NCBI GenBank assembly: GCA_022447545.1 | Contig: JAKVBI010000001.1 | Coordinates: 411,908 to 427,435, forward strand | Source of the DNA: Myxococcota bacterium | Lineage (GTDB): Bacteria; Myxococcota_A; UBA9160; SMWR01 | Length of the DNA: 15,528 bases | Reading direction: 5' to 3' | Part shown: positions 12,339 through 15,528 of the stretch, piece by piece | How the letters are laid out: each line of letters begins with the position of its first letter | Position numbering within the stretch: the stretch's first letter is position 1 | Notes under the pieces: generated by a model | The model's database searches: none | What the model saw: the letters and a program-made list of their open reading frames with translations, nothing else | What the model was told of the DNA's origin: nothing | Translations under genes and position numbers: made by a program

Positions 12339-15300
12339 ATGTTCGAGCCGGTCGATCTCAAGGTCCACTTCCCCGACCTCGAGCGCGAAGTGCTCGAGCA
12401 GTGGAAGCAGCGTGACGTCATGCGCCGCTCCTTCGAGCGGCCCGGCACCCGCGGCGAATACATCTTCTACGAGGGTCCGCCCACCGCCAACGGGCGCCCG
12501 GGCATCCACCATGTAAGCGCTCGGGCCATCAAGGACCTCTACCCCCGCTACCAGACCATGCGCGGCCACCAGGTGCGCCGTAGGGGCGGCTGGGACACCC
12601 ACGGGCTGCCGGTAGAGGTCGCCGTCGAGAAGGAGATCGGCTCCACCCAGAAAAGCGACATCGAGCGCTTCGGCATCGCCGAGTTCAACCAGCGCTGTCG
12701 CGATTCGGTGTTCCGCTACATCGAGGACTGGGAGCAGCTGACCGACCGCATCGGCTTCTGGATCGACCTCGACAGCGCCTACATCACCTATACGAACAAC
12801 TACATCGAGACGTGTTGGTGGATCCTGAAGACCCTGTGGGACCGCGACCTGCTGTTCGAAGACTTCAAGATCACCATGCACTGCCCGCGCTGCAACACCT
12901 CGCTGGCCGACCACGAAGTCTCCCAGGGCATGACCGAAGGCGTCGATGACCCTTCGGTCTGGGTGAAGTTCGCCGCCACCGGCGCCGACCTGGCCAAGCA
13001 TGGACTGGATGCCGGCGACCCCCAGGCCTCCGTGCACCTGACGGCGTGGACCACCACTCCCTGGACGCTACCCGCCAACGTGGCCCTGGCCGTGAACCCC
13101 GACGCCCCCTACGTACTGGTGCGCGCGCCGCGCCGTCACGGCGACGCCAGCGCGAGTGACCTCTACGTCGTCGCCCAGGCCCTCGTGGAGGCCACCTTTC
13201 AGGAGCAGTCCGTGGAGGTGTTGGGCACCGCACCGGGCCGGGCTCTGGAGGGGCTGCGCTACGCCCCCCTGCTACGCGGCCGCGTGCGTGAGGGCTCGAG
13301 CCTGGACGACGCCTACCAGGTGATTGCCGACGACATGGTGAGCCTCGAAGACGGCACGGGCATCGTCCACATCGCACCCGCCTACGGAGACCTCGAAGTG
13401 GGCAACCGCTACGGGTTGCCCATCGTGTTCAGCGCCGACCTGACCGGGCACTTCCACCCGGAGGTGGGCGAAACAGGCGACGGTGAAACAGGCCGCTACG
13501 CGGGGCGATTCTTCAAAGAAGTGGACGACGACCTGAGCCGCGATCTCATGGAGCGTGGCGCTCTGTATCGCTCCGAGCGCGTCGAGCACGCCTACCCGTT
13601 GTGCTGGCGCGACGACAGCCCCCTGCTCTACTACGCAAAGTCGAGTTGGTTCATTCGCACCACCGCGGTGCGCGACGCCCTGGTGGCCATCAACCAGGAC
13701 ATCCACTGGGTGCCCGACAGCATCCGCGGCGGCCGTTTCGGCAAGTGGCTCGAGGGCAACGTCGACTGGGCGATTTCGCGCGAACGTTTCTGGGGCTGCC
13801 CGCTCCCCATCTGGCAGAGCGAGGATGGCCAGCACCGGATGTGTGTGGGCAGTGTCGAAGAGCTTGCCGAGTTGTCGGAGCGCGACCTCTCGGGCCTCGA
13901 CCTCCACCGCCCCTTCGTCGACGACATCGAGTTCGACCACGAGGGCCATCGCTACCGCCGCGTCCCCTACACGGTGGACGTGTGGTTCGAGTCCGGCGCC
14001 ATGCCCTACGCCCAGTGGCACTATCCCTTCGAAAACCAGCAGGAGATGCTGGCGAGCTTCCCCGCCGACTTCATCTCCGAAGGAGTCGACCAGACACGCG
14101 GCTGGTTCTACTCCCTCCATGCCCTGGCCGTACTGCTCACGGACCCCGGCGACTCGGCCAGCGGCCGCGCCCCGGGTGCCCTGGCCGAGCTGGCACCGGT
14201 GAGCTCGGCCTTTCGCAACTGTGTGGTGCTCGGCCTGATCAACGATGCCCAGGGCCGCAAGATGTCCAAATCGCGTGGCAACACCGTGGACCCAGGCTCG
14301 GTGATCGACGAGTTCGGCGCCGATGCCCTGCGCTGGTACCTCTACGCCACGAGCCCCGCCGGCCAGAACAAAAGCTTCTCCGAACAGGCGGTGGGCGATG
14401 TCCTGCGCAGCTTCTTCCTCACCCTGTGGAACCTCTACGGATTTTTCGTCCTGTACGCCCGCATCGACGAGCCGGACCTCGCCACCCCGATCCCCGACGA
14501 CGCGCGGCCACCCGTGGATCGCTGGCTACTGGCCCGCAGCCAGGCCCTGGTGCGCGACACCACCGCCAGCCTCGACGCCTACGACGCCACCCGAGCGGCT
14601 CGCGGAATCCAGGAGTTCGTCGTCGAGGATCTGTCCAACTGGTACGTGCGCACCAACCGGCGACGCTTTTGGAAGAACGAAGACGGCGACGACAAGCGCT
14701 CCGCCTATCAGACCCTCTACGAGGCTTTGACCTGTGTCACGAAGCTCATGGCCCCCATGGCGCCCTTCGTCTCCGAGGTGCTGCACGAAAATCTGGTTCG
14801 CTCGGTGGACCCCGAGGCTCCCGACTCGGTCCACCTCGCCCAGTGGCCCGAAGCCGACGAGGCGCGTGTCGACGACGCGTTGGTGGCCGACATGGAGACG
14901 GCCCGTACCATCATCGAGCTCGCGCGCTCGGCGCGCTCCCAGGCCCAGATCCGCACCCGCCAGCCTTTGCAGCGGGTACTGGTGGGCACCAGTGACGATG
15001 CGCGCCGCGAGGGCGTGACTCGTTTTCGCGAGCTGATCCTGGCCGAACTCAACGTCAAACAGATCGAGGTGCTGGCCAGCGGCGAGAGCCTGGTGGGCTA
15101 CGAGCTACGCCCCAATCTACCGGTGGTGGGCAAGCAGCTCGGCAAGCGGGTCCCCGCCTTCAAGGCCGCCCTGGCCGAACTCGACGCCGCTGCGGTGGCT
15201 GCCCAGGTCGAGCGTGGCGAGGAGGTCGAAGTCGAGGTCGCGGGAGAGACCCTGAACTTCGGACCCGATGCCTTCCTGGTGGACGTGAAGAGCCCCGAGG

Positions 15301-15528
15301 GCCTGGTGGCCGCCGAGGCCAACGACACCATGGTGGCCCTCGACACTCAGCTGTCCGACGAGCTCATCGCCGAAGGCCACGTGCGCGATCTGATCCGCCG
15401 CGTCCAGACTGCACGCAAGAACGCCGACATCGAGGTCACCGACCGCATCGCCCTCGGGCTCGTGATGGCCGAAGGACTGCGCGAGGCCCTCGATCTACAC
15501 GGCGCACTGCTCGAGCACGAGGCCCTGG
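12339..15528 (+). CDS. ileS: Isoleucyl-tRNA synthetase, type 2 (3' end off window)
   Basis: Class Ia synthetase charging tRNA-Ile with isoleucine; 1063 codons are present and the frame is open at the window end. By length against type 2 enzymes (Thermus about 1045 aa, from memory) some 35-40 residues are missing. It is type 2 (eukaryote-like): P-P-T-A-N-G (47-52), G-W-D-T-H-G-L-P-V-E (84-93) and a long C-terminal region with V-T-D-R-I near the end. The HIGH signature is altered to G-I-H-H (55-58) instead of H-x-G-H. KMSKS is intact (641-645). The CP1 editing domain keeps T-T-T-P-W-T and G-T-G-I-V-H-I-A-P (339-347) with a likely editing Asp D351. C-P-R-C (182-185) is kept, but the second zinc knuckle appears lost around 493-502 and 533-537. 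The ATG has GGAG nine bases upstream. Type 2 enzymes resist mupirocin; whether a type 1 copy exists elsewhere is unknown. Confidence 0.97.
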   Translation, partial: MFEPVDLKVHFPDLEREVLEQWKQRDVMRRSFERPGTRGEYIFYEGPPTANGRPGIHHVSARAIKDLYPRYQTMRGHQVRRRGGWDTHGLPVEVAVEKEIGSTQKSDIERFGIAEFNQRCRDSVFRYIEDWEQLTDRIGFWIDLDSAYITYTNNYIETCWWILKTLWDRDLLFEDFKITMHCPRCNTSLADHEVSQGMTEGVDDPSVWVKFAATGADLAKHGLDAGDPQASVHLTAWTTTPWTLPANVALAVNPDAPYVLVRAPRRHGDASASDLYVVAQALVEATFQEQSVEVLGTAPGRALEGLRYAPLLRGRVREGSSLDDAYQVIADDMVSLEDGTGIVHIAPAYGDLEVGNRYGLPIVFSADLTGHFHPEVGETGDGETGRYAGRFFKEVDDDLSRDLMERGALYRSERVEHAYPLCWRDDSPLLYYAKSSWFIRTTAVRDALVAINQDIHWVPDSIRGGRFGKWLEGNVDWAISRERFWGCPLPIWQSEDGQHRMCVGSVEELAELSERDLSGLDLHRPFVDDIEFDHEGHRYRRVPYTVDVWFESGAMPYAQWHYPFENQQEMLASFPADFISEGVDQTRGWFYSLHALAVLLTDPGDSASGRAPGALAELAPVSSAFRNCVVLGLINDAQGRKMSKSRGNTVDPGSVIDEFGADALRWYLYATSPAGQNKSFSEQAVGDVLRSFFLTLWNLYGFFVLYARIDEPDLATPIPDDARPPVDRWLLARSQALVRDTTASLDAYDATRAARGIQEFVVEDLSNWYVRTNRRRFWKNEDGDDKRSAYQTLYEALTCVTKLMAPMAPFVSEVLHENLVRSVDPEAPDSVHLAQWPEADEARVDDALVADMETARTIIELARSARSQAQIRTRQPLQRVLVGTSDDARREGVTRFRELILAELNVKQIEVLASGESLVGYELRPNLPVVGKQLGKRVPAFKAALAELDAAAVAAQVERGEEVEVEVAGETLNFGPDAFLVDVKSPEGLVAAEANDTMVALDTQLSDELIAEGHVRDLIRRVQTARKNADIEVTDRIALGLVMAEGLREALDLHGALLEHEAL

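Noticed and set aside
12281-12415. Alternative ileS start at the ATG at 12281
   Set aside because: It is in a different frame from the IleRS motifs and encodes an Arg/Pro-rich shadow.
13601-14995. A 464-codon plus-strand frame within ileS
   Set aside because: Out of frame with ileS and extremely Arg/Pro-rich; IleRS motifs are continuous in the main frame through this region.

Overview
The window is GC-rich (well above 60% G+C by eye) and densely coded, with no gene-free gap over 300 bases. It reads as the chromosome of a Gram-negative bacterium. The gene mix (spinster-like MFS, long acyl-CoA dehydrogenase, phosphotransferase of the ACAD10-APH type, haloalkane dehalogenase, type 2 IleRS) resembles uncultured 'deltaproteobacterial' lineages such as Myxococcota or Binatota relatives. 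That placement is inference from gene content only. I see no phage, IS element, CRISPR array or defence island.

Layout. Bases 1-785 hold a TPR protein on the + strand whose N-terminus is uncertain, because a 16-base C run lies upstream. Facing it on the - strand is a two-gene unit (2866 down to 838): a polyprenyl-phosphate-type family 2 glycosyltransferase, then a membrane-anchored SGNH hydrolase. This pair suggests cell-envelope glycan work. Diverging from it on the + strand are an APH-like phosphotransferase and a secreted CBM9-like/DUF5916 outer-membrane barrel protein (3021-6320). Next comes a - strand tRNA pair (tRNA-Ser GGA, then tRNA-Arg with the unusual anticodon GCG, both with encoded CCA), closed by a strong inverted repeat that may terminate transcription from both sides.

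From 6754 everything is on the + strand: a spinster-like MFS transporter, an SDR oxidoreductase, a 598-residue acyl-CoA dehydrogenase, then a tightly coupled pair of a DUF1330 protein and a haloalkane dehalogenase with all five expected active-site residues. The window ends inside ileS, encoding a eukaryote-like (type 2) isoleucyl-tRNA synthetase.

How it fits together. The transporter, SDR, ACAD, phosphotransferase and dehalogenase look like accessory catabolism of lipids, hydroxy acids or halogenated organics, but they are separated by 80-180 base gaps and are probably several transcription units. No obviously new multi-gene system is present. The strongest points are the IleRS signature motif, which reads G-I-H-H instead of H-x-G-H (a change linked to extreme mupirocin resistance), together with loss of a zinc knuckle in that enzyme; the tRNA-Arg(GCG); and the DUF1330-dehalogenase pair.
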